From JADFRG01 sp036986135 (GTDB lineage Bacteria; Chloroflexota; Anaerolineae; Anaerolineales; E44-bin32): a DNA stretch of 64,000 nt. Position numbers and translations under genes: made by a program. The DNA lies in NCBI GenBank assembly GCA_036986135.1, contig BTQZ01000004.1, forward strand, positions 1-64,000. The letters are read 5' to 3'. Below are positions 15,712 to 25,254 of this stretch, one piece after another. The notes beneath the pieces were generated by a model. It ran no database searches. It was given only the letters and a program-made list of their open reading frames with translations, and was not told where the DNA came from. Within the stretch, counting starts at the first letter, position 1. The number at the start of each line of letters is the position of its first letter.

Positions 15712-17916
15712 TCAATCTCCCTGGATGCCCCACAGCACCCGCTCCGGAGTGAGCGGGAACTCGTCAAACCAGACCCCTGTGGCATCGTGAACGGCGGCCA
15801 CAACCGCCGGCGTCAGCGGTATGAAAGGCATCTCGGCCATGCCGCGCACTCCCCACGGGCCCCCAGGATCTTCATATTCCAATATGACGGATTGCACGCG
15901 CTCGGGGATGTCCAAGATACCTGGGATGAGATAGGTCGAAAAGAGCCCGGTCTGGACTTCGCCTCCCTCTTGACGAAAGTCCTCCAATATCGCATAGCCG
16001 GCCGCCTGTACGACGCCGCCTTCGATCTGGCCGCGTACGCCCTGTGGATTGACCACTCGCCCGACGTCGTCAGCGCAGGTGACGTCCAGTATACGGACCG
16101 CGCCCGTCTCCGTGTCGACTTCGACCGTTGCAGCTTCAGCCACGTAGCCATAGGCGAAATTAGGTTCAGTTTGGCCCGTCTCGGGATCGAATGGCGTGGT
16201 GGGAGGCGGCCGATACTGGTATTTGGCGATGGCCGGGCGATCCTCGTCCTGCCACTTCACCAGCGCCGCTTCTACTGCGCCGCGTATAGCATGGCCCGCC
16301 ATAAAGGTCATTCTGGAGGCAGAGGATGAGCCGGAGTTTTCGCTGGTGGCTGTGTCCGAGGGGTCGAGCCGCACCCTGCTAAGCGGCACCCCTGCCGCCT
16401 CGGCCGCCATCTGCACTAGGACCGTGTGAGCCCCCTGTCCGACCTCGGCACCGGCATGGCGCAGGACAACTTCTTCAATCTCTTCACCCCCATGAAGCTC
16501 AACTGTCGCCCAGCACTGCTCCGGAAAGCCGAACGAGAAACCCACATTCTTGAAGCCGCACGCCACGCCGATCCCTCGGCGCAGGTGGGGCTCAACGGGT
16601 TGCTCCACATCGGGGGCGACCCAGCCGTCGCTGGTTCTAGCCCACCCCGCATTCTCCGCGCAGCTTTCAATCACGCGATCCATTGTCACGCCCTCGGGAA
16701 GCGGCGATCCGACGGAGAGCAAATCGCCTTCCTTTAGTACATTGCGGGCGCGCAGCTCAACCGGGTCCATGCCCAGCGCGACCGCCAGCTTCTCCATTTG
16801 CATCTCGGCCGCGAACGCCGCCTGCGGCCCGCCGAAGCCGCGAAAGGCTCCGCCCGGGATGTGGTTGGTATAGACCGAGTAGGCATCCACCTTCACGTTG
16901 GGGACACGGTAGGGGCCGGTACACATCAGCGTTGCGTTACCCAGCACCTTGGTCGAAGTGCTAGCATAGGCCCCACCGTCCTGGATGACCTGTACTTCCG
17001 CCGCCAGCAACTTGCCTTCCGCGCTCGCTCCCCATTTGGAACGCAGAACAAATGGATGCCGCTTGTGGTGGCCGTGGATGGACTCCTCGCGCGACCAGAT
17101 GATCTTGACCGGACGATCAATCCCCCGCTCGTGCAGCCGCCACGCCGCCAGCGCCAGCACGATCTGCACCGACATGTCTTCCCGGCCGCCGAACGCGCCG
17201 CCGACCGCGGCGTATCTCACGCGGACCTTGTCCACTGGTAAATCCAGCGCGTGTGCGATCTCCTCCTGATCCTCATGGGTCCACTGGCCAGCTACCTGGA
17301 CCGTCACCCGGCCTTCATCATCGATATAAGCCAGTCCGGCCTCCGGCTGGAGATAGGCATGCTCTTGAGCTGGAGTGCGATATTCGCTCTCGATCACTAC
17401 CGCCGCTTCGGCAAAGCCCGCCTCGACATCACCCTTCCGAATGCGATTGCGCTGGAAAATGTTGCTCTCTCGATCCGGATGAAGCAGCGGGGCCCCTTGC
17501 TGCATGGCTTGCTCAGGATCGGTAATTACTACCAGGTCTTCAAATTCGACTTCGATCAACTTCGTCGCATCAGCCGCGATCTGCTCGCTCTCCGCCACAA
17601 CAAGCGCAATCTGGTCTCCGATGAAGCGCACCCGCTCCGCGTACGGCTTGCTGGAGCCGGGACCGCACAAGACCGGCTGATCATTCAGGAGCATTCCGTA
17701 CTCATTGACGGGAACGTCCTTCGCCGTGAACACGCCCAGCACGCCGGGAACCGCTTCCGCGGCCGAGGATTCGAGCCGACGGATGATGGCGTGGGGGCGG
17801 GCCGCGAAAAGGATCTTCATGAAGGCCTGATTAGGCATGTCGATATCGCCCGGGAACAACGCTTCCCCGGTCACTTTGCCGAGCGCATCGACGCGCGAAA
17901 CTGAATCACCGATCAA
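15712..17916 (-). CDS. Molybdenum hydroxylase large subunit (hydroxylase A)
   Basis: 734 residues without an iron-sulfur domain: a pure MoCo subunit of the xanthine dehydrogenase family. It has the a/b hammerhead (about 10-115), the GGAFGGREDM and GAFRGFGGPQ loops that contact the pterin, and GVRGMAE near the C-terminus carrying the catalytic Glu. The start is a TTG at 17916, 9 bases after GGAGG. Its partner is probably the FAD/2Fe-2S fusion at 18591-20021. Substrate unknown; an N-heterocycle such as a purine is likely from context. Confidence 0.9.
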   Translation of the reverse strand: MIGDSVSRVDALGKVTGEALFPGDIDMPNQAFMKILFAARPHAIIRRLESSAAEAVPGVLGVFTAKDVPVNEYGMLLNDQPVLCGPGSSKPYAERVRFIGDQIALVVAESEQIAADATKLIEVEFEDLVVITDPEQAMQQGAPLLHPDRESNIFQRNRIRKGDVEAGFAEAAVVIESEYRTPAQEHAYLQPEAGLAYIDDEGRVTVQVAGQWTHEDQEEIAHALDLPVDKVRVRYAAVGGAFGGREDMSVQIVLALAAWRLHERGIDRPVKIIWSREESIHGHHKRHPFVLRSKWGASAEGKLLAAEVQVIQDGGAYASTSTKVLGNATLMCTGPYRVPNVKVDAYSVYTNHIPGGAFRGFGGPQAAFAAEMQMEKLAVALGMDPVELRARNVLKEGDLLSVGSPLPEGVTMDRVIESCAENAGWARTSDGWVAPDVEQPVEPHLRRGIGVACGFKNVGFSFGFPEQCWATVELHGGEEIEEVVLRHAGAEVGQGAHTVLVQMAAEAAGVPLSRVRLDPSDTATSENSGSSSASRMTFMAGHAIRGAVEAALVKWQDEDRPAIAKYQYRPPPTTPFDPETGQTEPNFAYGYVAEAATVEVDTETGAVRILDVTCADDVGRVVNPQGVRGQIEGGVVQAAGYAILEDFRQEGGEVQTGLFSTYLIPGILDIPERVQSVILEYEDPGGPWGVRGMAEMPFIPLTPAVVAAVHDATGVWFDEFPLTPERVLWGIQGD

Positions 17917-17960
17917 GTGCGTGTCCTCCGGCTTTCAGACTTTAGGTTGTGTAAACCGCG

Positions 17961-18341
17961 CTATCGGCGAGGCTTTCGCCGGCGCTTGGGCTTGGGGAGG
18001 TCGTACTCTCCCGGCTTCACAGGAAAGAAGATGGCGTAAAAGAAATTCATGAAGGCAAATGCAAACAGCAGAAACGTCAATGCCACCACGAACCGAACCA
18101 GGTTGCCGCCAGCAAGGAGACTGCCGATGACGCGTACGTCTGGGTTGATCACCTGTGGCGGGAGGTAGATCCACCTGTTGATTGCGTTCTGAACCAGAAA
18201 CCAATTCGCAAACAGATAGCCCAATGCGCCGATCGCAATGATCAGCAAGCAGCCGACCCCGCGCCATACTGGGTTCATCTTTTTGGCTTCCCTGCGTTCT
18301 CGCTCGTGCTGCTGGAACTGCCATGAGCTTCTTCTACCCAT
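17961..18341 (-). CDS. Small integral membrane protein, unrecognised
   Basis: 126 residues from an ATG at 18341 preceded by GGGAGGGACAC. An N-terminal charged segment (GRRSSWQFQQHERERREAKK) precedes two strong hydrophobic helices (about 26-46 and 77-100); the tail is Lys/Arg-rich. No domain recognised. It lies between the large-subunit gene and the FAD/2Fe-2S fusion gene on the same strand, with about 250 bp upstream that may hold its own promoter. That gap carries a 12-bp direct repeat (CAAACCTTCGCG at 18444 and 18478). It might anchor the enzyme or be unrelated. Confidence 0.65.
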   Translation of the reverse strand: MGRRSSWQFQQHERERREAKKMNPVWRGVGCLLIIAIGALGYLFANWFLVQNAINRWIYLPPQVINPDVRVIGSLLAGGNLVRFVVALTFLLFAFAFMNFFYAIFFPVKPGEYDLPKPKRRRKPRR

Positions 18342-18590
18342 GTGTCCCTCCCATCCTATGGTGGCCAACCTCACTGGCTAAAATAATATGCAGCCTCGAT
18401 ACCCATCGACCGCCCCAAGGCGAGGCTCGATCTCCTCCTGCCACAAACCTTCGCGGTCCTACGTCTTCCATCTGTCTCAAACCTTCGCGTTTTTTCGCCT
18501 TCCTTGATTTCGCCCCACGCCCGCGGAATTTGGCTATGCGCAAGGGAATGACACGGCAGCTCCTACTCTATTTGCGGCCTCTTCCGCCGT

Positions 18591-20021
18591 CTACGGCAAA
18601 TTAGAACTACGCCCACTGAGCTCGGCCGCGCGTTCGAAAGCGCTCACTATCGAATAATACCCGGTACAGCGGCATAGATTGCCGGTGACGGATTGGCGTA
18701 TCTCGTGAGCATCCGGATCGGGACGCTCCTCCAGCAGCATGGCGCCCGAAATCAGGAATCCCGGAGTGCAATATCCGCACTGAACCGCACCCTGCTCGAT
18801 GAATCCCCGCTGAATGGGATGCAGCGCGCCATCGCTAGACAGACCTTCCACGGTACGGATCTCGGCGCCATGAGCCCGGGGAGCAGGAACCATACAGGCC
18901 ATGACCGCCATGCCGTCCAGGTCGACGGTACAGGCGCCGCACTCACCCTCCGCGCAGCCCTCCTTGGTACCCGTGAGACTCCCTTCTTCTCTTAACAACC
19001 GAAGCAACGTTTTCCCCGAACCCGATTCAAATTGATAGGGGCGGCCGTTGATCACCGTTTCGATCGTTCCGGGATGTACGGTCGACTCGGTGAGCGTCCG
19101 CGACCAGTGCGGCTCTTCCGACCCCCAGAGGGTGACGGGAGCCTCGGGATAGTCGGCGCGCTCCGTTCCGTCCGCCAGGCTTTGCAATGCCCGACGAGTG
19201 CAAACGCGCACCATCTCCACGCGATACCGCGCGGAACCTCGGACGTCGTCGATCGGTGAGGCAACCTCGGCCGCCAACTCGCTTGCCCGCCGGATGGTAC
19301 CGTCGTCGAGCGCCTTATCTCGCAAGTAATCCTCCGCCGCTCCCGCGCGCACGATCGTGGGCGTCACGGATCCCAACGCGAGAGAGGCCTCTACAACCTG
19401 GCCCTCCTGCATTTCAAGCACCGCGGCAACGTTGACGATGGCGATCGCCTGGGCGCGGCGCAGACCCAGCTTGACGAATGTCGAACGGCTTTCCTCGGGC
19501 GGCACCGGGAAGGCAATGTCGGCCATGAACTCGTCTTCCTGCATTACGGTCTGGCGTACGCCGGTGTAGAAGCCCTCTAGCGAGACGACGCGCTCGCCAG
19601 AGGTGGATCGAAGCGTCACCTGCGCATCGAGCGCCATAAGTGGAGTGATCGAATCGTTGGCGGGCGAGGCGGTGATCAAGTTTCCCGCAACCGTGCCCCG
19701 GTTGCGGATCTGCGGGGCGCCCACCTCCCAGCAGGCGCGAGCGAGCGTGTAGGCACGCTCAATGATCAGCTCAGAGACGGCGCAGTGGTTGTGCGTGACG
19801 AGCGGGCCGAGGTGAATCCATCCATCGTCATCCAGAGTGATGTGATCCAGCCCCGGGATACGCGTGATATCGATCAGGCCCTGGAGCTCCGGCCGCAGGC
19901 CGCCCTCGAGCTCGATGATCAAATCCGTGGCGCCGGCCACGATGCGCGCCGAGCCCGGGTATTTGGCAAGCAGATCGACCGCCTCGTCCACGGAACGGAC
20001 GGTGTGATAGCGCTCCCACAT
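18591..20021 (-). CDS. FAD-binding/2Fe-2S fusion subunit of molybdenum hydroxylase A
   Basis: 476 residues joining two subunits usually separate in bacteria. Residues 1-290 are a CoxM-type FAD domain (VAGATDLI, RNRGTVAGNLITASPAND). Residues 319-476 are a CoxS-type protein with a plant-ferredoxin cluster (GCAEGECGAC, 346-355) and a second cluster (QCGYC near 414, CRC near 450). Electrons would pass from MoCo through the two clusters to FAD. The order FAD then FeS is the reverse of eukaryotic xanthine dehydrogenase. It pairs with the FeS-lacking large subunit at 15712-17916. Confidence 0.92.
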   Translation of the reverse strand: MWERYHTVRSVDEAVDLLAKYPGSARIVAGATDLIIELEGGLRPELQGLIDITRIPGLDHITLDDDGWIHLGPLVTHNHCAVSELIIERAYTLARACWEVGAPQIRNRGTVAGNLITASPANDSITPLMALDAQVTLRSTSGERVVSLEGFYTGVRQTVMQEDEFMADIAFPVPPEESRSTFVKLGLRRAQAIAIVNVAAVLEMQEGQVVEASLALGSVTPTIVRAGAAEDYLRDKALDDGTIRRASELAAEVASPIDDVRGSARYRVEMVRVCTRRALQSLADGTERADYPEAPVTLWGSEEPHWSRTLTESTVHPGTIETVINGRPYQFESGSGKTLLRLLREEGSLTGTKEGCAEGECGACTVDLDGMAVMACMVPAPRAHGAEIRTVEGLSSDGALHPIQRGFIEQGAVQCGYCTPGFLISGAMLLEERPDPDAHEIRQSVTGNLCRCTGYYSIVSAFERAAELSGRSSNLP

Positions 20022-20054
20022 AATGTGCTCAGCGCTCCTTACGTCGGATGGGCC

Positions 20055-20876
20055 TCACGCTTGTTTCCGAATCTTGGGCTTGTGCGCCATGTGCCCGCCA
20101 CTGCCGCCCCTACGCAGCATGATGATCTCGGCCAGCATGCTGATCGCGATTTCCTCCGGCGTTTCGGCGTTCAGTTCCAGACCCATCGGCGACACAACCC
20201 GCGCAATCTTCTCTTGCGAGACCCCTCGCTCGGCCAGATGCTGCGCGCAGGTGTCCCAGCGACGCTTGGATCCTATCACTCCGATATATCCGGCCTCGCT
20301 GTCCAGCAATGGTGGCAGACCATCCACATCGATCGGCACGCCGCGTGTAGTCAACATGAGGTAAGTTTCGGGGGTGATGGTGATTCTATCGGGCAATTCG
20401 GCCAGCGGCGCCTGGATGTACTCATCTGCGCCGGGCACCGCCTCCGGCGTGGCAAACTCGGGACGGTCATCGGAGACGATGACGCGAAATCCCAGCCAGT
20501 GGGCCAGATGGGCGACGGAGCTACCGACATGTCCCCCGCCAATGACGACCACAGTAGGTGACGGCCTCACTGCCTCCACGAACACCTCCATCTCTCCGCC
20601 ACAGACACCCGCGTCTCCCTGCTCAATATCCCGGAACTCATAGTGCAGGTTCTTCGGGACGCCGTCCTCCAGGGCCGCCAGCGCGGCCTCGATCACGCGG
20701 CCCTCGAGTTGGCCGCCCCCCACGGTTCCCTCGATCATGCCGTCGGGATGGATGAGCATGCGGGTCCCTTCGTGCCTGGGGACCGATCCGGTTGTGTGCA
20801 CGACCGTGGCCACTGCCACAGACCTTCCGGCCTCCTGGAGCTCTGCAATTCGGGCGAAAAACCGATCAGTCGACAG
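20055..20876 (-). CDS. xdhC: XdhC/CoxI-family molybdenum hydroxylase maturation factor
   Basis: XdhC proteins bind molybdenum cofactor and load it, after sulfuration, into xanthine dehydrogenase. The N-terminal domain (ATVVHTTGSVPR) and a C-terminal Rossmann domain (VVVIGGGHVGSSVAHLA) are complete. A GTG at 20819 would cut off the first helix; the frame is open upstream and reads RFFARIAELQEAGRSVAVATVV, typical of the family. The best start is a CTG at 20876, six bases after GGAGG, giving 273 residues. It lies in the same frame as the upstream hydroxylase gene, whose TGA is 15 bases before. Confidence 0.85.
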   Translation of the reverse strand: MSTDRFFARIAELQEAGRSVAVATVVHTTGSVPRHEGTRMLIHPDGMIEGTVGGGQLEGRVIEAALAALEDGVPKNLHYEFRDIEQGDAGVCGGEMEVFVEAVRPSPTVVVIGGGHVGSSVAHLAHWLGFRVIVSDDRPEFATPEAVPGADEYIQAPLAELPDRITITPETYLMLTTRGVPIDVDGLPPLLDSEAGYIGVIGSKRRWDTCAQHLAERGVSQEKIARVVSPMGLELNAETPEEIAISMLAEIIMLRRGGSGGHMAHKPKIRKQA

Positions 20877-20891
20877 CCGGGGCCTCCGGGA

Positions 20892-23800
20892 TCAGGCTTC
20901 CGCCTTCAGCACGCGCCACACGCGCTCGGGGGTGATCGGCGCGACGTTTACGCTTGCGCCGCAGGCGTCGAGCACCGCGTTCCCCACCGCGGGCGCCACT
21001 CCGGCCATAGGGATCTCGGCCACGGCCTTCACGCCAAACGGGTGGGAAGGCTCGAAGGTCTCGATGAATAGCGTTTCCAGTACGGGCATCTCATGCGCGG
21101 AGAAGATATGGTAGTCGGTGAAGTCCATCTCACGCGGGTGGCCCGCCTCGTCATACAGCATCTCTTCGCTCACCGCGTAGCCCAGTGCCTGGGTCATACC
21201 CCCTTCGATCTGGCCCGAGGCGGTCAGCGGATTCACAATGACTCCCGAGTCGACCGCCAAGACCAACCGATCCACCGTCACCTGGCCGGTCTCGATATCC
21301 ACCGTCACTTCTGCAAATTGAGCCGAAAACGGGGGTGGCGCGACCGGTGAGGCATAAGACGCCACGCCCATGATCTGCTCTTGGTGCTCATGATGTAGGG
21401 CATTCAGCGCCACCTCTTCCATCGTGACCGAGCGCCCATCCGGAGCCCAGGCCTGGGAGTCGGCCAGACTGATTTGATCGGGCTTTACGCCCTCACCTCC
21501 CTGCTCAGAGATCATACGCGCCGCTCGAGCTCGAATGCGCGCTGCGACCTGTTCCGCGGCTGCAACCACGGCCGCGCCGGAAATGTAGGTCGTGCTGGAG
21601 GCATAGGCCCCCTTGTCGAAGGGGGTGAGGTCGGTGTCGGAAGAGTAAATCACGACATCGTCCAGCGGCACGCCCAGCACCTCCGCCGCCTGCTGCGCCA
21701 ACACCGTATCGGATCCGGTCCCCAGATCGGTGGCGCCGACCAGCAGATTGAAGGACCCGTCGTCGTTGATTTTGATGCTCGCGCCGCCCATGTCCAAATA
21801 GGGAATCGCCGTTCCTTGCATCGCCAGTGCCACGCCGATGCCGCGACGAAGATAGGGCTTTCCGGCGACGGTGTGCCAGTCTTCCCGGCCGTACTTTTCA
21901 GCCCAACCCGTGGCTGCGATCCCCTGCTCCACGCACTCTTCCAGCCCGTTGGTGTGGATGGTCTCGGGTTGCGGTTCACGGCCTTCTGACCAGGCGGTGC
22001 TGAAGGGCTGAAGTTCTCCTGCACGGAGCGCGTTTTTCAGCCGAAACTCGAGCGGATCCAGCTCCAGCTGCCGTGCGATGGTCTCCATATGGCGCTCGAC
22101 GGCCCAGAACCCCTGCGGTACGCCATAGCCGCGGTAGGCTCCGGAGGGCGGCGTGTTTGTGTAAACCACATCGGCGTGGAAGCGAATGTTGGGCTCCTCT
22201 CGGAATTCGCCGTCACCCACATAGAGCGCCATGCATTTGTGGCCCGTGTTGCCGGCCACCGTCAGCGCGTGGCAGCCATAGGCTCCCGTGTCGCTCAGGC
22301 AATGCATCTCATTGGCGATGATCGTGCCGTCCTTCTTGAGGCCGGTCTTCATCTTCAGGCGCATCGGGTGCCGCGATCGGCCGGCGTGGAATTCCTCCGC
22401 GCGCGTGTATTCAAAGCGCACTGGCCGGCCGGTAGCGATCGTCAAATGCGCCGCAACATCTTCGATCATCACTTCCTGCTTGCCACCGAATCCGCCGCCG
22501 ATGCGGGGCTTGACCACTCGGATGCGCTTGGCGGGCAGCCCGAGCACCGGCGCCAGCTGCCGCCGAACATGAAACGGAACTTGCGTGCTGGTACGGATGA
22601 CCAGGCGGTCGTCCTCATCCCAATAAGTTAAGACCACATGCGGTTCGATGGAAGCCTGCTGAACCTTGGGGACCTCATAAGTTCCTTCCACGATAAGGTC
22701 CGCCGCTTTGAATCCCTTCTCGACGTCGCCGATATCAACATGGATTTCGGCTGCCAGGTTGCGGCTGGGATCCGATTCTGCAAAATCAACGTACTCCGGC
22801 TCGTCGTGGATCTGCGGCGCACCCTCCACCATGGCCTGGCGCGAATCCAGGATGGCGGGAAGCTCCTCATATTCGACCTCGATCAGCTCGAGCGCTTCCT
22901 TGGCTGCTTGCTCGGTTTCGGCCGCCACCAGCGCCACTCGATCGCCCACGAAGCGCACCTTGTTGTCTAAGGAGAATGAGTCGAGCGGACCGGGGATGGG
23001 ATCCGATTGCCCGGCGGTCGTGTAGACCACGCGGGGGAGGTCCTCCCAAGTGAGCACGGCCGCTACCCCTGGATGCTCACGCGCTTTGGAAGCATCAATC
23101 TTTTGGATGCGGGCATGCGCCCATGGGCTCTTCAGGATCTTGGCGGTCAGCATCCCCCTCATCTCCATATCGGCTGCAAAAGCCGGCTTGCCCTGGGCCA
23201 GCTTGACTGCGTCGACTTTTCGCACCGGTTTGCCTACGATTCGGAGAGACTCGACTTCAGGGGCAACCTTGATGCGCGGCATCACGCGCGTCAAGAGCTC
23301 CGGCCCCGCATCAGGCGCGTCTGAGGAGGGCGCATCGCCGGCTCCAAAAAGCTCCGGAGGAGCCGGAATCGCGCCGTCGATGGGTTCTATGGGCTCTCCG
23401 CGCAGCACCGCCGCCGCCCGCATAATGGCTTGAACCGGCTTCAGGTAGCCGGTACAGCGGCAAAGTATTCCGGAGAGCGCCTCGCGAACCTCTTGCTCGT
23501 TAGGGGTGGGGTTGCTGCTAATCAGTGATTGTGCGGCGAGCACCATAGAAGGGGTGCAGTAGCCGCATTGAATAGCGCCCGTCTCGACGAATGCCTCCTG
23601 AATGGGGCTCAGACCTTCGGTGCGTCGCCATCCTAGTTCAGGGTACTGCCCGACAGCCTCTATGGTCTGAAGGTCCTTTCCATCCGCCTGGGCGGCCAGC
23701 ATCACGCAGGTGTTGACCGGCAGTCCATCCAGTAGGACCGTACAGGCGCCGCACTCCCCGGTCTCGCAGCCGTGTTTGACGCCAAAGACCGCGAGGCGAT

Positions 23801-23933
23801 CGCGCAGAGCTGCAAGCAGCGTGGTGGATGCGGGAAGCTCTAGTTCGACCGGCTGACCGTTCAGGCTAAATTCGATCTTCATGGGAGGAGATCTTTCGCG
23901 CAGCAATGACGGAGCACGACCCTGGATGTGCAC
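20892..23933 (-). CDS. Molybdenum hydroxylase with fused 2Fe-2S and MoCo domains (hydroxylase B)
   Basis: 1013 residues. The N-terminal part (about 18-175) is a two-cluster iron-sulfur domain (HGCETGECGAC, QCGYC, CRC). After a linker the MoCo domain follows (about 240-1013) with GGGFGGKQEV, GAYRGYGVPQG and GVKAVAEIP (catalytic Glu). The AYRGYG loop is closer to aromatic or aldehyde hydroxylases than the AFRGFG loops of hydroxylases A and C, so a different substrate is possible. The start may be the GTG at 23933, two bases beyond the upstream stop, or the ATG at 23882; neither has a strong ribosome site. Partner: FAD subunit at 23935-24696. Confidence 0.92.
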   Translation of the reverse strand: MHIQGRAPSLLRERSPPMKIEFSLNGQPVELELPASTTLLAALRDRLAVFGVKHGCETGECGACTVLLDGLPVNTCVMLAAQADGKDLQTIEAVGQYPELGWRRTEGLSPIQEAFVETGAIQCGYCTPSMVLAAQSLISSNPTPNEQEVREALSGILCRCTGYLKPVQAIMRAAAVLRGEPIEPIDGAIPAPPELFGAGDAPSSDAPDAGPELLTRVMPRIKVAPEVESLRIVGKPVRKVDAVKLAQGKPAFAADMEMRGMLTAKILKSPWAHARIQKIDASKAREHPGVAAVLTWEDLPRVVYTTAGQSDPIPGPLDSFSLDNKVRFVGDRVALVAAETEQAAKEALELIEVEYEELPAILDSRQAMVEGAPQIHDEPEYVDFAESDPSRNLAAEIHVDIGDVEKGFKAADLIVEGTYEVPKVQQASIEPHVVLTYWDEDDRLVIRTSTQVPFHVRRQLAPVLGLPAKRIRVVKPRIGGGFGGKQEVMIEDVAAHLTIATGRPVRFEYTRAEEFHAGRSRHPMRLKMKTGLKKDGTIIANEMHCLSDTGAYGCHALTVAGNTGHKCMALYVGDGEFREEPNIRFHADVVYTNTPPSGAYRGYGVPQGFWAVERHMETIARQLELDPLEFRLKNALRAGELQPFSTAWSEGREPQPETIHTNGLEECVEQGIAATGWAEKYGREDWHTVAGKPYLRRGIGVALAMQGTAIPYLDMGGASIKINDDGSFNLLVGATDLGTGSDTVLAQQAAEVLGVPLDDVVIYSSDTDLTPFDKGAYASSTTYISGAAVVAAAEQVAARIRARAARMISEQGGEGVKPDQISLADSQAWAPDGRSVTMEEVALNALHHEHQEQIMGVASYASPVAPPPFSAQFAEVTVDIETGQVTVDRLVLAVDSGVIVNPLTASGQIEGGMTQALGYAVSEEMLYDEAGHPREMDFTDYHIFSAHEMPVLETLFIETFEPSHPFGVKAVAEIPMAGVAPAVGNAVLDACGASVNVAPITPERVWRVLKAEA

Positions 23934-23934
23934 T

Positions 23935-24696
23935 TCATTCCGGATGTACCTCCGTGAGCAGCCTGGCTACCATCGTTGCAGCGGTGGAGGAGCGATATTC
24001 GGCGCTGGCCCACGCGTCGCCGGCACCGGCGTACATAGCCCGGGCCACCTTTGCGGCCTCCTGAGCATCGTGAGTCGCATCCATCGACAATAGCTGTGGG
24101 TAGGCTCCAAAGCCACCGAGCGCAACTCGCACATCGGTATCTGCCTTGGCCAGCGCGACCGCTACGCAGAGCAGCGGCCGATCCGCAGGCGAACGAGCCA
24201 CCTGCGCGTATCGCAGATGGCCTGGACTGGCGGCGTGGATCGCCGCGATCAGCTTGCCGCCGGTGCGATCGGCGCCCCTTCCCAGGACTTCGCCCAGCGA
24301 GACGCGTTCGTCGCCCGGTGCGAATTCCAGCTCTGCATCCAAAGCCAGCAGGACGGTCAACAGAGCCGAGCGACCATCGCCGGTTACGATCGTTCCGGCC
24401 ACGGTGGCCTTGTTTCGAATGTTCCAGCCCGCTTCCTGCCGGGCGGCCCGCACCAGGTCGTCGGGGAGCAACGCGGCGTTTTCAACCAATCCCTGGAGCG
24501 TGGCCGTCCCGCCAATTACCAGGGCTGCGTCCGTAGCTTCAATCCGGTCGAGGCCCAGGTCCTGCAGATCGACCAGCGCCCTGATCCCGCGCAGGCGGGG
24601 CGTTAGCCACGTGCCGCCGGCCAGCGGCACGCCTTGTTCTAAAAGCTCAAGAGCTTCGTCTAGAGTTTGGGGTCGGTGGTATTCAAGTGAAGTCAT
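23935..24696 (-). CDS. FAD-binding subunit of molybdenum hydroxylase B
   Basis: 253 residues, CoxM type, shorter than usual (about 280-290). The FAD loops are present: PLAGGTWL (about 25-32) in place of the common AGGTDL, and RNKATVAGTIVTGDG (about 93-107). It transfers electrons from the FeS domain of the next gene to an acceptor. It sits immediately upstream of that gene, suggesting coupled translation. Confidence 0.88.
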   Translation of the reverse strand: MTSLEYHRPQTLDEALELLEQGVPLAGGTWLTPRLRGIRALVDLQDLGLDRIEATDAALVIGGTATLQGLVENAALLPDDLVRAARQEAGWNIRNKATVAGTIVTGDGRSALLTVLLALDAELEFAPGDERVSLGEVLGRGADRTGGKLIAAIHAASPGHLRYAQVARSPADRPLLCVAVALAKADTDVRVALGGFGAYPQLLSMDATHDAQEAAKVARAMYAGAGDAWASAEYRSSTAATMVARLLTEVHPE

Positions 24697-24756
24697 GGAT
24701 CACCTTGGAGTCCGCCGGCCGCCGAAATAGATTGGGTAGGCCACAGCAGAGGGATT

Positions 24757-25239
24757 TCAATCCGGATACACCTTCCAGCCTAATCGGTCCAGCTCGCCCT
24801 CCTCGACAAACGGTTCAGGGTAGTCGACCATCAGCGCCTCCACTTCCGCTCCCACGCTGCCATCCGGAAGCCGGATTTCGGCGGTGGCCTTCGACGCTCT
24901 GCCGCTCTCGCGATCGACCCATCCGATCATTTGCAGCGGCTCGCCGGTCGGCACTTTCTTGCGATAGCGAAGCGTCATCCTCGCGGTCACCTTGAAAGCG
25001 TTTGGATCCACCACCATGGCAGCTCGGGTCGCTACTTCGTCCAGCATGGCGGCCACGATTCCTCCATGCACGGTGCCGGGATAGCCTTGAAACTGATCTG
25101 GCACCGTCGCTTCCGCATAGACCGTTCCGCTTTCATCGTAGTAGAAGGCCAGTCGAAGACCATGATGGTTCTCGACGCCACAGACAAAACAATGTTTGGA
25201 ATTGGGCTGCTTAGTGCGCTGTCGGGTGGTATCTGCCAT
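24757..25239 (-). CDS. PaaI-like hotdog thioesterase
   Basis: 160 residues. The hotdog fold is indicated by GYPGTVHGGIVAAMLDEVATRAA (about 53-75), where the His-Gly-Gly and following acidic residue match acyl-CoA thioesterases of the PaaI/YigI group. A CxxC pair (HCFVCG, 17-22) at the N-terminus is a known subgroup feature. It would hydrolyse a small acyl- or aryl-CoA. Its role among hydroxylase and F420 genes is unclear; it might release a product if hydroxylase B handles a CoA thioester. Confidence 0.82.
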   Translation of the reverse strand: MADTTRQRTKQPNSKHCFVCGVENHHGLRLAFYYDESGTVYAEATVPDQFQGYPGTVHGGIVAAMLDEVATRAAMVVDPNAFKVTARMTLRYRKKVPTGEPLQMIGWVDRESGRASKATAEIRLPDGSVGAEVEALMVDYPEPFVEEGELDRLGWKVYPD

Positions 25240-25254
25240 AGAAATCTCCGATGA

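Noticed and set aside
17251..17904. Long plus-strand open frame opposite hydroxylase A (similarly 3646-4269, 15616-16329, 43794-44795, 47861-48811)
   Set aside because: These are antisense shadows of well-supported genes in G+C-rich DNA, with no family match or ribosome site.
20877..20894. TGA between hydroxylase B and xdhC as a selenocysteine codon
   Set aside because: The large subunit ends at its normal family length and a good ribosome site follows for xdhC; no SECIS-like hairpin right after the TGA was seen.
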